In this document: piece by piece, positions 34,667 to 45,296 of the stretch | Position numbering within the stretch: position 1 is the first letter of the stretch | Layout: each line of letters opens with the position of its first letter | Assembly (NCBI GenBank): GCA_030625775.1 | Contig: DAOUQC010000011.1 | Span: 1 to 64,000 of the forward strand | Length of the DNA stretch: 64,000 bases | Direction: 5' to 3' | Origin: Verrucomicrobiota bacterium | GTDB taxonomy: Bacteria > Verrucomicrobiota > Verrucomicrobiia > Verrucomicrobiales > DEV007 | Notes under the pieces: model-generated | Seen by the model: the letters and a program-made list of their open reading frames with translations, nothing else | Told to the model about the DNA's origin: nothing | Database searches by the model: none | Translations under genes and position numbers: made by a program

Positions 34667-36319
34667 ATGCTGACAACTCTCAAAATTAAAAATTTAGCTC
34701 TGGTGGAAAATCTGACCTGGGAACCAGGTGCCGGACTGGTGGGCGTGACTGGAGAGACGGGGGCCGGCAAATCGATGATCATCGGAGCTTTAAAGCTCAT
34801 TCTCGGCGAGCGTGCCAAACACGACCTGATCCGCCGTGGCGAAACGACTTGCACCGTCGAAGCCGTGTTCGAACTGAGCAACCGGGAGCAGGTCAATGAG
34901 TTGCTCGAAAACGCCGGGCTCGAAACCTGTGACGGCAATACCCTGGTATTAAAACGCAGCTTCAGCGAAGGCAGCAACAAACAATTCATCAACTGCTCCC
35001 CGGCAACCTTGTCCGTGCTGAAGGCTCTCGGCGATTTGCTGATCGATCTACATGGCCCTCACGATCACCAGTCACTGCTGTCTCGTGATCGGCAATTGGC
35101 GATGCTGGACGAATACGCACAAATAAAGGAAGCCGCAAAAAAATACCGCACCTCATGGAGGGAATGGCAGAACGCCCTCACCGACTTCGAACAACTGCGC
35201 AACAGCGAACGATCCAGCGAACAGGAACTGGATTTACTGAGGTTCCAGGTCGAGGAAATCGAAGCCGCTGAACTCGACCCGCAGCAGGCAGCCGATCTGG
35301 ATCAACGCTATCAGCTCGCCAAAAACAGCACCCGCCTGGTGGATGCTGCCAATGCCGCGGGCGGGCAATTGAGTGAAACCATCCTACCCACGCTGATGGA
35401 AGTACAACGCTCGTTGCGTGAACTGGAGCAACTTGACTCCGGTGTTCTGGAACTGAGCAGCGGTTTTGATTCGGCTTACATCGAATTGGAGGAACTGAGC
35501 CAGACCCTGATGACCTATGTCGAAAAACTTGATCTCAATCCCGAATCCCTGCTTATCATGGAACAGCGCATCGATCTGCTTGAAAATCTGCGCCGTAAAT
35601 ATGGCAACAGCATCGAAGAAGTCATCGCCCATGGTCAACAGGCCGCTGAAAGGCTCGCCCGTATCGACAATCGCGGTGATGAATTGAAACGAATGGAAGC
35701 GATTGCGGACAAGATCGGCAAAAAAGTCATCAAACAAGGGCAGGCTTTGTCAAAAAAACGGCGTGACTGCGCCCCGAGACTGGCCAGGGAGATCTCACGC
35801 CACCTGAAAGATCTGGGATTCAAACAATCGAAGTTCGAGATCCCACTGGAACCACTCAAGACACCAGAGCTGAAAGGCCTCGAACAAGCCGACTTTGTTT
35901 TTGCCCCCAACCCGGGCGAACCTCCCAAACCGCTGCGTGTGATCGCATCCAGCGGAGAAATGTCGAGAGTGATGCTGGCGGTGAAAAGTGCTCTAGCCGA
36001 ACAGGATCAGATTCCGCTGATGGTTTTTGATGAAATCGATGCCAATGTCGGCGGTGAAATTGCCCATGCGGTCGGTGCCAAAATGGCATCGTTGGGCGAA
36101 CAACACCAAGTGGTAGCGATCACCCACCTGCCTCCGGTTGCCGCATCAGCTCATTGCCATTATGTTGTACGCAAAGAATTTAGCAAAAACAGCACCCGCT
36201 CGACGCTGAAAGAAGTAAAAGGTGAAAGCCGGGTGAGTGAATTGTCACGAATGCTGGGCGGAGGTGGAGAGTCCGCCAAGGCACATGCACAAACCTTGCT
36301 TGCGGGCAATATTCCGTAA
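34667..36319 (+). CDS. recN: DNA repair protein RecN
   Basis: A 550-residue SMC-like ATPase for double-strand-break repair, of normal length. Walker A GETGAGKS lies at 29-36, the coiled-coil arms span about 150-380 with conserved DLLRFQVEEIEAAEL, and the C-terminal SSGEMSRVMLAVK signature and LMVFDEIDANVGGEIA Walker B follow, ending in AITHLPPVAASAHCHYVVRKE. No LexA-type operator is obvious upstream; a TATGCT hexamer lies 15 bases before the start. The TPR gene starts 29 bases after the stop. Confidence 0.97.
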   Translation: MLTTLKIKNLALVENLTWEPGAGLVGVTGETGAGKSMIIGALKLILGERAKHDLIRRGETTCTVEAVFELSNREQVNELLENAGLETCDGNTLVLKRSFSEGSNKQFINCSPATLSVLKALGDLLIDLHGPHDHQSLLSRDRQLAMLDEYAQIKEAAKKYRTSWREWQNALTDFEQLRNSERSSEQELDLLRFQVEEIEAAELDPQQAADLDQRYQLAKNSTRLVDAANAAGGQLSETILPTLMEVQRSLRELEQLDSGVLELSSGFDSAYIELEELSQTLMTYVEKLDLNPESLLIMEQRIDLLENLRRKYGNSIEEVIAHGQQAAERLARIDNRGDELKRMEAIADKIGKKVIKQGQALSKKRRDCAPRLAREISRHLKDLGFKQSKFEIPLEPLKTPELKGLEQADFVFAPNPGEPPKPLRVIASSGEMSRVMLAVKSALAEQDQIPLMVFDEIDANVGGEIAHAVGAKMASLGEQHQVVAITHLPPVAASAHCHYVVRKEFSKNSTRSTLKEVKGESRVSELSRMLGGGGESAKAHAQTLLAGNIP

Positions 36320-36348
36320 TCCCCATCCTCAATTCCCAGTTCCCTCCG

Positions 36349-39300
36349 ATGTCCAAAGCTGCCACCATCATCCCCCGCCCGCCTTTCCAAGGTGCGGGCC
36401 GGCTTGGGCGCTTCGGCAGATTTTCTGCAGGCCTGCTACTAAGCCTGGGCATGGGTGCTATCACCAGCCTGAATGCCGCCGAAAAGGCCAGGGAGACAAA
36501 AAGCGAAGCCGAGCAAACCAGTCAGGCAAAGCCGAAAAATCGCCCGCCCACAAGTATTCCCTGGAGCAAGGCGGATACCAAGATCGCCAACCATTACATC
36601 CAGATCCTTCAAGACCAGCCCGAATACGGCCGGGTGCTTAATCTGATATGGGATCTGTATCGCCGGCACCAACAGGAGGCCTTGTTGCTTTCTTATTTTA
36701 AAGGGGCTGCCGAACAAGCGGACTCAACAGTGGCAAAAGTCCTCTACGGACACCTGCTCAGGAAAAAAAACCAATTGAGCGAGGCTCTCATATACTACAA
36801 ACAAGCCCTCTCCATTGATCCAGACAATCTGCACGCCTTACGCGGCACGGCAGAAATTCTCGATCAGGAGGAACAATACGACAAGGCACTGGTTTTTTAT
36901 GACCACCTCGTAGAACTGCTTCCCTCAGGACATAAAGACAATCTGTTACTTCGATTGCACCGGGCTGATTTATTAAAATCTGCCAATCGCACGAATGAAG
37001 CTGTGGCGGTATGGAACCAACTACTGATGGAAAATCCCCATGACAAAATCTTGCGTACCCGGATGGTGGCCCTTTTGCTTGAAGCCGGGCGCACGGATGA
37101 AGCAATCCGAATTTTACAACAGCAAGCGCAATCCGAAGATCCGGAAGAAAAACTGGCAGCTTTGGAAACTTTGAGCAGCCTGTACGGATTCATTGATGAT
37201 TTTGACAGGGCAATTGGGGCCGCTGAGAAAGCGAAGAGTTTGCTGCACTTCAAAGACTATCGCTACCGACAGTTTTTTGCCGCTGAAGAAAGATTATACG
37301 AACGCTTTGAGCGCTTGAAGGAATTCGAAGAAAAGCTGCTTCACAAGGTAACCGACAAAGGAGGCAGCGAACAATCGCTGCGGGACCTGACTGAGTTTTT
37401 CCGCCTTACCGCCAAACCCAAACAAGAGCAGATATGGGTAAAACGCTTGATCCAGGCCGCGCCCGGCAATACCGCTTACTCTCTGCGACTGGCCAGGCTA
37501 CTGATCGAAAACGAAGAATTTCAGCTGGCAGCAACTCACTTGGATCAATTGATCCGGCAACAATCCCCACCCCCTCTCAGTCTGGTTTTCATGCGCTCTC
37601 TCGCAGCCTTGAACACCGAAGGCAAGGAGGCGGCAGAGGCGGTGCTGAATCAATATCTGACCAATCAAAACAACGAAGCCTCCCGACCGGAAACCCATGA
37701 CCGATTGCTCGAATTTGCCCGCTATCACTACCTCGACCAAGTCGTCGAAAGCATGTTAGGTAAAGTTTTGGATGGTCAGAAAAAAACTGGCGATGGAAAC
37801 GAAGGTAGCGGATCCCTTGCTCTCGCCAGGTTTTTCAGTGAACGCGGGCGAACTCAAAAAGCCCGCGAAACCATTGCTTCTTATGTTAAGCGCAATGAAG
37901 GGCCTCCCAAAACCAAAGCTCACCGTTTCGCCGAAGCAGCCAAGGTTTATGCCGAATTAAAAATGTATGATGAAGCTGGAAAGATACTGCAAAAATCTCT
38001 GGAAATCCTACCTGGCAATATAGAGGCGCTGCTCATCCTGGCCTCCGTTCAGACAGAATCGGGAAAGACAGACAAAGCTGTAGCCACTTACAATCAAGTG
38101 TGGCAGAGCGCCCCTGATTTAGCCGGTCAGACAGAAATTGACCACCGTCTTTTCAGCCTGTTGCGAGCTTTGGTCGACAAGGACCGTCCTGCCCCCACCG
38201 CAGTCCAATCCCCCCTGTCGATGCCCCCCCCGCAAACAACAGCTGAGATGCAACGCCTCGCCCGGGCAGCTAGTTTGAACCCCAATACTCTTAATACCGA
38301 TGAACCCCTGCCGGAAAAGCTTCTGCAGTTTTATGAAACGATCAAACAGGATGCGGAACAACAGCCCGATCTACGTCACAAATACCGTGTGGCCTGGTGG
38401 GGATTCAAGCTGCAGGATTACCGGGAAATGTATCATCAGCTGTCCGATCTGCATCAACCCGACAAACCCAACATTGAAGTCGAAAAACTGATGTTGGAAC
38501 TGGCCGAACTGACAGGCAATACCTTGTTAGCTGGCAGAAAACTCAAACTATTATCGGAAATCGACACCCCGCATGAAAGTGATTATTTACGCCGCTGGGC
38601 CGAATTCCGCTTCAAGATGGAATACCAGGATCAAGCCGTGCGCTTGATGGAGGAGCTCGCCCAGAGAGATGACGCAACCCTGAATACGCTGAAATCCCTG
38701 GTCGAATTTTACAAACGCCAGGGGCGGACACAGGATCAACTCGCCGTTTGGCGAAACGCTTATGAGCGGGCAAGTATCGATGAAAAGCGTCACATCGCCA
38801 AGCAACTGACTACAACCTTACTCGAAATGGGCAAAGTGGAAGAGGCCCTGGATGTTCAGTTGGATCTGATCGAAAAAGAAAACGATCCCGTCCAGCAACG
38901 CCGTCTTTTCGAAGCACAATTGACTCTGGCGACACGAACTCAAAAATTACCATGGCTGAAAAAGCGTTACAGCGGACTGATTTCGCAGTCCCCCTTCGAA
39001 CAATTTTACCCGGAAGCCCTGGGGAAGATCCACCGTGCCACCGGGGATTCCAAGGCCGCCTATCAAGTGCTGAAAAAGGCCTACTATATGTCTGATCATG
39101 ACCAATCCTTGCTGGCCCAGTTAGGGGAGCTCGCAGATCAATCAAACGACCTCAAAGCAGCCATTTATTACCGGCGCCAATTAATCGTCAGTGATGGAAG
39201 CAAAACCAACCAGGAAAGCTGGAAGCTGCTAATCGATATGCTGGAAAAAGATCTGCGTGTGGCGGAAGCTGATTTTACTAGGCAACGATTCGAGGGGAAA

Positions 39301-42300
39301 TTTGCCCGGGACGCAGGTTTTTTAAGAGACAGTGCCAACTACTACCTGAAAACCAATCGCCCAGAAAAAGCTCAAGCATTTTTTCAGAAGCTGGTCAAAC
39401 TGCGCCCCTGGGATTCTGCCCTGTGGCTGGAATTAGGACTATTGCAAAAAGAAAACGGGCATCACTCCGAAGCCCTCGCCGCTTTCCTCAAAGCCATCGA
39501 TACCACCTCGCAAGATGCCCTGCCCAAAGACAAGCCCAAGCAGTCACTCTCCTACCTGCCCGTGATCAATGGAGGTTGGCATTCCATCTCCGAGCTACGT
39601 CCGAAAAACAGCGGATTGGAAAGCCTGGTCACAGGTATTCAGGAATACCGCTTTCTCGAGAATGAGCAACATGAAGAACTTATTTCCTGGCTTCGAAAAC
39701 CCCACCCCGAATTCCTCCGGGTGCCGTCTCCCCGCACCGCCATTCGGCTGCGTGCGATTGAGGAAGCAGCACGCCTGTCAAAAAATGATCCTCCCACTCT
39801 GAAAAAATGGATCACCCGTTGGACAAATGACAACACCCTGGCCGCAGAAGAAAAACTTTGGGCCACTTTTTATGCCGGGGCCTTCGACCTATCCCAAACC
39901 ATCCTGGACAAAAAAATGCTACCCCTGACCGATAATCCAAGCCGTTTTCTCCACACCTTGCTCAGCTTGCGCATGGGACATGCCGAGGCATTGTTCGAAC
40001 AAACAAAACCCGGGACCAAACAACAAGGCGGTTCATTTTCCATGTTAGTCACATTGCTCTTGTTGCAGGAAAGCCCTGAAGCCATCAGTCAGCAAGCCCT
40101 GGAAATCGTATTTCGAAAAACCCCGATCACCCTCTCCATAGCTCGACATTTGCAAAACAACCTGCAATTGGATGGCAAGCTCGCCTCAGCCTACAAGGCT
40201 GGCAAGGCCCTGGCACTCACCCTGTCATCGATAGATGCTGATTTCATGTATAAGACTGCCAAATCAGCAGAGTGGCTGGGGCATTACCAGGATCGCCTCT
40301 TCTGGTTGGAGCGCAGTCTGGTGGCCATCGAGCCCAATGCCATCCGGGGCCTTCCTGTCTCATTTTTTGGGATAGCATCTGAACTGTACGGTTTAAGAGA
40401 AAGTGCCGAGGGAAAATCGGCTTTACTGGACTACCTCAGGCAGAAAATTGAGCGGCACCCCGCAGCCACCCGGGATACGATACTCGAAAGCCGACTGAAC
40501 CTCGCAATGATATCCGGCGACCGGAATGGCATACTTGCTTCACTTCGGGCTCTGACAGAAAGTTATTCCGAGGCGGGACGCCCCAGCCACAATCCTTCCG
40601 CCCGCAGGGGCTATGCCCAGATCCAACATTGGATTGGCATGGAGCGCCTGTTGAATGAACACGTTCGCCGCCTACCTGCCAATGTTTCCCCTGAAGACTT
40701 TTATGACGCGATGAGCACGGTCAATCAGGTCGTCGTGCAGGATGCTGCGGTGGCTGCCCAGTTCCAACAATTCTCCATGGCCCGGCTGATGTGGTTACTG
40801 ACAGATAAAAGCCCGCCTGAACGCCGCCAACGGGTAGCAGAATTCTCCTCCCGATTAAACGATGAAACCCTCCGCCTCGAACTGGCGCGCACTTTGGAAT
40901 CACGAGGATTTTTCCGTGAAGCCATTCCAGTTTACCATCAGCTGATCAAGTCCGACCCAAACGATTTCACCCTGATCAGAGGTTTTTTCACTGCATGCCG
41001 GAAAGCCAGGGACTATCAGCCCGCCTTGAAATTGATCGACCGATTTTTGAACCGGGAAGCCCCCCGTTCAGCTGGTATGACTGATCTTTATCTCGCACAG
41101 AAACACGCTCATTTTCTGGGTCTTGCTGGAGACCTTAAAGCTTTGTTATCCTTTGGCCAGCATTTGCCGTCAGCATTCACCCAAAATACCAGCCCCTCCC
41201 ATTCTGACCTAAGTAATGAATACTACCGTTCTTTGATGGGTCTCTACCGTGAGAATAATCAGGCTGACGAAGAACTAGACATACTGCAACGACTGAAAGC
41301 CCGCAAAGGACTAACTCGCAGCGACCATTTGTCAGGAGGTCGGCTGTTGCTGGCTCAAAATCAATCCGAAGAGGCCCTCATTTGGCTGGAAGCCATGGAA
41401 CTGAACCAGAGTCAACCAACCATCGAAATAGAAACCATCCGTCTGCTTGCGGATATTTACGCCACCTCCCAACAAGCGACAAAAGAAAAATTTGCCAAGC
41501 TCACTCGTCAGGCCCTCAAATATAATAACACCGAGTTGATCCTGCACTTGGCCGAACGCCTTGAAAATGCAGGGCACGGAAGCATGGTGGACAGTGCCTT
41601 GCTGCTGAGTATTCGCACCACACAATCAGATTCAGTGCGAGCGACTTTGTTGATGGCTTTGATCAAAGCTCGCTTGAACCGAGGGGGAACAGCAAGGGAT
41701 TCAGGAGATCAAATGCAAGCTTTGCTGGCTTCTCTTGACCCCGGGTCAAAGCTGGCAGCCGAATGGTTCGCAGTGATCCGAGACAAAGCCAGAACAGATC
41801 CCGACGGCTTTCGCAAAGCCCTCGCCAGCAGCTCCCCACTTCAACAAAGACCTGGCTCAACTATTCTATGGAAGCTAAGCAACAATTTAATTACCTGGAT
41901 ACAAGCGGATAAAAAATCTTCCATTCTGCAGGGTCTGAATCCTGCATCAATGAGTGAAGCGGAACTGCTATGTGTATTGGAACAACTTGCCGAACTAAAA
42001 GCCTACCAGGATGCTGACAAGCTGCTATCGGGATACACTGCATCACATAAGCGCCCTTTGGGATTTGAGGCCCCCTCTCGCCTGTTGCACGTTCTTGCCC
42101 GATTAAAAAACAACCCCCGGGTTGCCGCTCTTCACGCAAAATTGATAGCTGAACCGATCAGCGAAACCTTTCGCCGCCGGGTGCGCATCAGGAGTGCTCC
42201 CGACTTTTTGAAACGACAGTCTCTTCCGGAGGATTTTATTGAAGCCGCTTACCCGGATTTAGCGGGATCCCTGTATCGCACGTATAAACAAGCACTGCAA

Positions 42301-42615
42301 AAAGACGGTCGGGTGCCGGGAGATTTTCTTGCCGGCCATGCCCGCCTGCTGATGGAAAATGGTGACTTCCCGGCTGCTGAAAACCTATTGGTTCAATTGT
42401 TCCGCCGCGCATCAAGCAGTGACGACGGAACCATCCTTAGTGCATCGAATACCATGATCGATTTGTACCAGGCCTGGAAATTTCCCGACCAACAAATACG
42501 ACCTGCAGCCATTGATGTACGGCTCAAACGCTACTATCTAAGCTCGGGCTTGCAGATCAAAATCAACAAGCTATTCGAAATGCGTTCGAGAGAGGAAAAC
42601 TCAGCCAGGCATTGA
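36349..42615 (+). CDS. Giant secreted TPR-repeat protein (2088 residues)
   Basis: The longest gene here. A basic N-terminus and hydrophobic segment at about 27-46 look like a signal peptide or anchor. The rest is almost wholly helical with many TPR-like units, for example SEALIYYKQALSIDPDNLHALRGTAEIL near 143-170 and DKAVATYNQVWQSAPDL near 575. No catalytic motif is seen. Such proteins scaffold envelope complexes, and the coupled lipoprotein gene suggests it acts at the outer membrane. The stop overlaps the next gene's TTG start (TTGA). Function unknown. Confidence 0.85.
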   Translation: MSKAATIIPRPPFQGAGRLGRFGRFSAGLLLSLGMGAITSLNAAEKARETKSEAEQTSQAKPKNRPPTSIPWSKADTKIANHYIQILQDQPEYGRVLNLIWDLYRRHQQEALLLSYFKGAAEQADSTVAKVLYGHLLRKKNQLSEALIYYKQALSIDPDNLHALRGTAEILDQEEQYDKALVFYDHLVELLPSGHKDNLLLRLHRADLLKSANRTNEAVAVWNQLLMENPHDKILRTRMVALLLEAGRTDEAIRILQQQAQSEDPEEKLAALETLSSLYGFIDDFDRAIGAAEKAKSLLHFKDYRYRQFFAAEERLYERFERLKEFEEKLLHKVTDKGGSEQSLRDLTEFFRLTAKPKQEQIWVKRLIQAAPGNTAYSLRLARLLIENEEFQLAATHLDQLIRQQSPPPLSLVFMRSLAALNTEGKEAAEAVLNQYLTNQNNEASRPETHDRLLEFARYHYLDQVVESMLGKVLDGQKKTGDGNEGSGSLALARFFSERGRTQKARETIASYVKRNEGPPKTKAHRFAEAAKVYAELKMYDEAGKILQKSLEILPGNIEALLILASVQTESGKTDKAVATYNQVWQSAPDLAGQTEIDHRLFSLLRALVDKDRPAPTAVQSPLSMPPPQTTAEMQRLARAASLNPNTLNTDEPLPEKLLQFYETIKQDAEQQPDLRHKYRVAWWGFKLQDYREMYHQLSDLHQPDKPNIEVEKLMLELAELTGNTLLAGRKLKLLSEIDTPHESDYLRRWAEFRFKMEYQDQAVRLMEELAQRDDATLNTLKSLVEFYKRQGRTQDQLAVWRNAYERASIDEKRHIAKQLTTTLLEMGKVEEALDVQLDLIEKENDPVQQRRLFEAQLTLATRTQKLPWLKKRYSGLISQSPFEQFYPEALGKIHRATGDSKAAYQVLKKAYYMSDHDQSLLAQLGELADQSNDLKAAIYYRRQLIVSDGSKTNQESWKLLIDMLEKDLRVAEADFTRQRFEGKFARDAGFLRDSANYYLKTNRPEKAQAFFQKLVKLRPWDSALWLELGLLQKENGHHSEALAAFLKAIDTTSQDALPKDKPKQSLSYLPVINGGWHSISELRPKNSGLESLVTGIQEYRFLENEQHEELISWLRKPHPEFLRVPSPRTAIRLRAIEEAARLSKNDPPTLKKWITRWTNDNTLAAEEKLWATFYAGAFDLSQTILDKKMLPLTDNPSRFLHTLLSLRMGHAEALFEQTKPGTKQQGGSFSMLVTLLLLQESPEAISQQALEIVFRKTPITLSIARHLQNNLQLDGKLASAYKAGKALALTLSSIDADFMYKTAKSAEWLGHYQDRLFWLERSLVAIEPNAIRGLPVSFFGIASELYGLRESAEGKSALLDYLRQKIERHPAATRDTILESRLNLAMISGDRNGILASLRALTESYSEAGRPSHNPSARRGYAQIQHWIGMERLLNEHVRRLPANVSPEDFYDAMSTVNQVVVQDAAVAAQFQQFSMARLMWLLTDKSPPERRQRVAEFSSRLNDETLRLELARTLESRGFFREAIPVYHQLIKSDPNDFTLIRGFFTACRKARDYQPALKLIDRFLNREAPRSAGMTDLYLAQKHAHFLGLAGDLKALLSFGQHLPSAFTQNTSPSHSDLSNEYYRSLMGLYRENNQADEELDILQRLKARKGLTRSDHLSGGRLLLAQNQSEEALIWLEAMELNQSQPTIEIETIRLLADIYATSQQATKEKFAKLTRQALKYNNTELILHLAERLENAGHGSMVDSALLLSIRTTQSDSVRATLLMALIKARLNRGGTARDSGDQMQALLASLDPGSKLAAEWFAVIRDKARTDPDGFRKALASSSPLQQRPGSTILWKLSNNLITWIQADKKSSILQGLNPASMSEAELLCVLEQLAELKAYQDADKLLSGYTASHKRPLGFEAPSRLLHVLARLKNNPRVAALHAKLIAEPISETFRRRVRIRSAPDFLKRQSLPEDFIEAAYPDLAGSLYRTYKQALQKDGRVPGDFLAGHARLLMENGDFPAAENLLVQLFRRASSSDDGTILSASNTMIDLYQAWKFPDQQIRPAAIDVRLKRYYLSSGLQIKINKLFEMRSREENSARH

Positions 42616-43319
42616 AAACAAAATCCAACAGATCCACCGCCCCGATACATGCAACCCAGGTTTTGCATCTGTGCTTACTATTGCCTGTGCTTTTTTTTAT
42701 CACCAGCTGCCTCCAGCGTACGATCACAACTAAAAAGCGCAGCTACTCCATCTCCGGTTCCGGATCGGAGCCGGATGATAGCGATAAAATGAAAAAGCGC
42801 TATGCCTCGGGGTTTGAGGTAGGAGAAGATGGAACCATGCAGACCTCCAGAAAAGATCTGTACTCAGAGAAATCCTTCCGCAATGCCAAGGGTAATGAGG
42901 CCGAGCTGAAGAATTTCCGGATGGGGAAAAGGGACATGAGTATGAAAGAATTCCGCACCCCGGAGTACTTGACCCGGCAAAAGGATTACCGCACCCGGGA
43001 AAGCAATATTTCCAAAGATGCCCGCGAATCTGACGTGGATCGCTTCACTACAGCAGACTCCAATGCTGAAGCCCGAATCAGAAAATCCAAACCAGGCTTT
43101 CTGGACTGGCTGAATCCTTTCAGTAAAAAGCAGGACTACTACGATGCGGAAAAAACTTACCGCACTTCCTCCAATCGCACTGGTTCCAGAGCTATCGAAA
43201 GCGCTCCTTCGCCAGAACCTATGAGCCAAATCGGGGCGGGTCCCCAGGATCAAATCAATCCTGCTTTGAGTATGGATGATGTCAAAAAAATGCTCAATCC
43301 CGCAAGCTTCAATCAATAA
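42612..43319 (+). CDS. Unknown lipoprotein coupled to the TPR protein
   Basis: A 235-residue lipoprotein starting at TTG that overlaps the TPR gene stop. The lipobox LFFITSC puts the acylated residue at Cys33 after an N-terminus of 20 polar residues. The mature part is highly charged and low in hydrophobics, with tandem degenerate units (LYSEKSFRNAKGNEAELKNF, then MSMKEFRTPEYLTRQKDYRT), and is probably disordered. It contains a conserved-looking KPGFLDWLNPFSKKQDYYDAEK segment. No family assigned. The translational coupling argues for a joint role with the TPR protein. Confidence 0.75.
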   Translation: MKTKSNRSTAPIHATQVLHLCLLLPVLFFITSCLQRTITTKKRSYSISGSGSEPDDSDKMKKRYASGFEVGEDGTMQTSRKDLYSEKSFRNAKGNEAELKNFRMGKRDMSMKEFRTPEYLTRQKDYRTRESNISKDARESDVDRFTTADSNAEARIRKSKPGFLDWLNPFSKKQDYYDAEKTYRTSSNRTGSRAIESAPSPEPMSQIGAGPQDQINPALSMDDVKKMLNPASFNQ

Positions 43320-43424
43320 AACCGGTGACAGTTGAATGCCGACAAGGACAAGCTCTTGCGTAGGGAGTGACTTTTCAAGACCTTCTCTCTGATAGAATCC
43401 CGCAACAACAACGTATCCATCTCT

Positions 43425-44213
43425 ATGACATACAGCGTTGAACCTCATCGACCGGCCTGGCCACAGCCACACTGCCGGTCTGCATACCAATTCGGGCAGG
43501 CCCTGATATGCTTGGTGATTTTTACCGTGACCGGATTACGACAGAATGCCAAGGGCAGTGAAGACCGCGCAACGAGAATTGCTGCCAAAGTGAGCCCTCG
43601 ATTAAAAGCCGAAGTGGCAGGGAAAAGCTTGAAATGGGGAGCGCCGGTTTACATGCGCCTTTTCAAGGAATCCAATGAACTCGAACTTTGGATGCAAGGC
43701 AGTGGCAAAAACGGGGAGTATGTGCTCTTCCGGAATTACAAAATTTGTTACTGGTCGGGCACCCTTGGACCAAAATTGAAACAGGGCGACAAACAATCAC
43801 CTGAGGGGTTTTACCAGGTGAATGCAGGCCGAATGAACCCGCAGAGCCGCTACCATCTATCGTTCGACCTTGGTTACCCCAATGCTTACGACCGGGCAAA
43901 AAAAAGAACTGGCAATTACCTGATGGTCCACGGCAACTGTGTCTCGATCGGCTGTTATGCCATGGGAGATGATAACATTGAAGAGATCTACACACTCACC
44001 TCCGCCGCATTAAAAAACGGCCAGAAGAATGTGGCCGTGCATTGTTTTCCCTTCCGTATGCTCAAAGTGCGGATGATTCAGGATGACGTCAGAAAGAGTC
44101 CTTGGCTGCCCTTCTGGCAGAATCTGCAAAAGGCCTATCAAGCTTTTGAAATCGAGTGGCGACCACCAGGAGTGACTGTCAAAAACGGGCACTACGTGAT
44201 CAACCGCGGCTAA
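43425..44213 (+). CDS. L,D-transpeptidase (YkuD/YafK type)
   Basis: A 262-residue cell-wall enzyme. A hydrophobic segment at about 24-38 anchors or exports it. The catalytic signature is complete: His169 in MVHGNC, Ser174 and nucleophile Cys177 in VSIGCYAM, preceded by SPEGFYQV, as in the YafK group of murein L,D-transpeptidases. These enzymes crosslink peptidoglycan or detach and attach proteins to it. It follows the TPR/lipoprotein pair by 105 bases on the same strand. The stop overlaps that of the convergent DUF368 gene by four bases. Confidence 0.88.
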   Translation: MTYSVEPHRPAWPQPHCRSAYQFGQALICLVIFTVTGLRQNAKGSEDRATRIAAKVSPRLKAEVAGKSLKWGAPVYMRLFKESNELELWMQGSGKNGEYVLFRNYKICYWSGTLGPKLKQGDKQSPEGFYQVNAGRMNPQSRYHLSFDLGYPNAYDRAKKRTGNYLMVHGNCVSIGCYAMGDDNIEEIYTLTSAALKNGQKNVAVHCFPFRMLKVRMIQDDVRKSPWLPFWQNLQKAYQAFEIEWRPPGVTVKNGHYVINRG

Positions 44214-45259
44214 ACACTTTCCCGCCGGGCACTCATGCGCTTGTTCACTGTTTCCAGAACCAGGATGAGGGCCATTCCAAGTACAACGAGCCCAAGTGAG
44301 ATCCACCATTGACTGCTTAAAAAATCCGGCAAGCAGTTGGGTTCCACGATGGGAACCAGGTCTCCATGGCGATCCTCGATGAAGGTCGTATTTTCAACAT
44401 TTTTAAATGGCCAGATTTTGCGCAAGGATCCCATCATGAACCCAATCAAGCCGGCGATGGTCAGTGCGTGATAATGTTTCAACAACCAGCTAAGCACCCG
44501 GGCAAAACCGAGCAATCCAACAGCGGCTCCTGCGGCAAAAATCACAAAAACCTTGAGATCGAGATCTTTCAACGCCCCGACGACAAAAGCGTATTGCCCA
44601 AGCAACAGCAGAATAAAGGAGCCACTTATCCCCGGCAGGATCATCGCCATAATGGCAACCATGCCACTGAAAAATAAATAAGGTGCCGTGTGCGGCATTT
44701 CGGCGGGCACCAAACCGACAATGATCCAGGCAATGATGGTGCCTATAATAAAAGCAACAGCGGCAGAAAGATTCCATTTCAAATGGCGACTGAGAGTTGC
44801 GATTGATGCCAATACCAGGCCGAAGAAAAAAGCATAGAGGAAAACCTTACCTGTGGAGTCACCCAATACCCCGTGCACCACATTAGCCAACAGTTTCAGC
44901 GTGATCAGAATGCCTGAACCCAGCACCAGCAGGAACTGCCAGGGTACCTGCTGGAAACACGCTTTGATCTTAAATCCGAGTGCCAGGCGAGCCAGTCGAA
45001 CATTGAAAGACTTGATAGCATCCAGCAATTCTTCATAAATGCCCATAATGAAGGCCATGGTTCCGCCTGAAACCCCTGGCACAATATCAGCTGCGCCCAT
45101 GCACACCCCGGTGAAAAACAGGTAGCCATTTTCCCTGAGATTGCGTTTCTGATGAACTGGATTTTCTTCTCCGCTGATTGAAGGGTCGCCATCTTTTTTT
45201 CGAGGGCTCGAATTTTTTTGCTTGGAAGAGCTGGGGGGAAGACGGGCTGAGGTATTCAT
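44210..45259 (-). CDS. DUF368 polytopic membrane protein
   Basis: A 349-residue inner-membrane protein of the DUF368 family, recently connected to undecaprenyl-phosphate recycling. The family block GAADIVPGVSGGTMAFIMGIYEELLDAI near 60-87 and the second repeat MILPGISGSFILLLLGQY near 215-232 are the paired signature loops. About eight helices are visible. The first 45 residues are polar and unusual. The frame runs back to 45376, but there it only reads through the tRNA-Leu gene; ATG 45259 is the first start after the tRNA. Confidence 0.9.
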   Translation of the reverse strand: MNTSARLPPSSSKQKNSSPRKKDGDPSISGEENPVHQKRNLRENGYLFFTGVCMGAADIVPGVSGGTMAFIMGIYEELLDAIKSFNVRLARLALGFKIKACFQQVPWQFLLVLGSGILITLKLLANVVHGVLGDSTGKVFLYAFFFGLVLASIATLSRHLKWNLSAAVAFIIGTIIAWIIVGLVPAEMPHTAPYLFFSGMVAIMAMILPGISGSFILLLLGQYAFVVGALKDLDLKVFVIFAAGAAVGLLGFARVLSWLLKHYHALTIAGLIGFMMGSLRKIWPFKNVENTTFIEDRHGDLVPIVEPNCLPDFLSSQWWISLGLVVLGMALILVLETVNKRMSARRESV

Positions 45260-45296
45260 TCTTGGTTTCAATCGATGAGACAACCGTTTTTGTTTT

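Noticed and set aside
43320-43490. Antisense frame covering the lipoprotein gene and running to 42864
   Set aside because: It overlaps a gene with signal peptide and lipobox and has no motif of its own.
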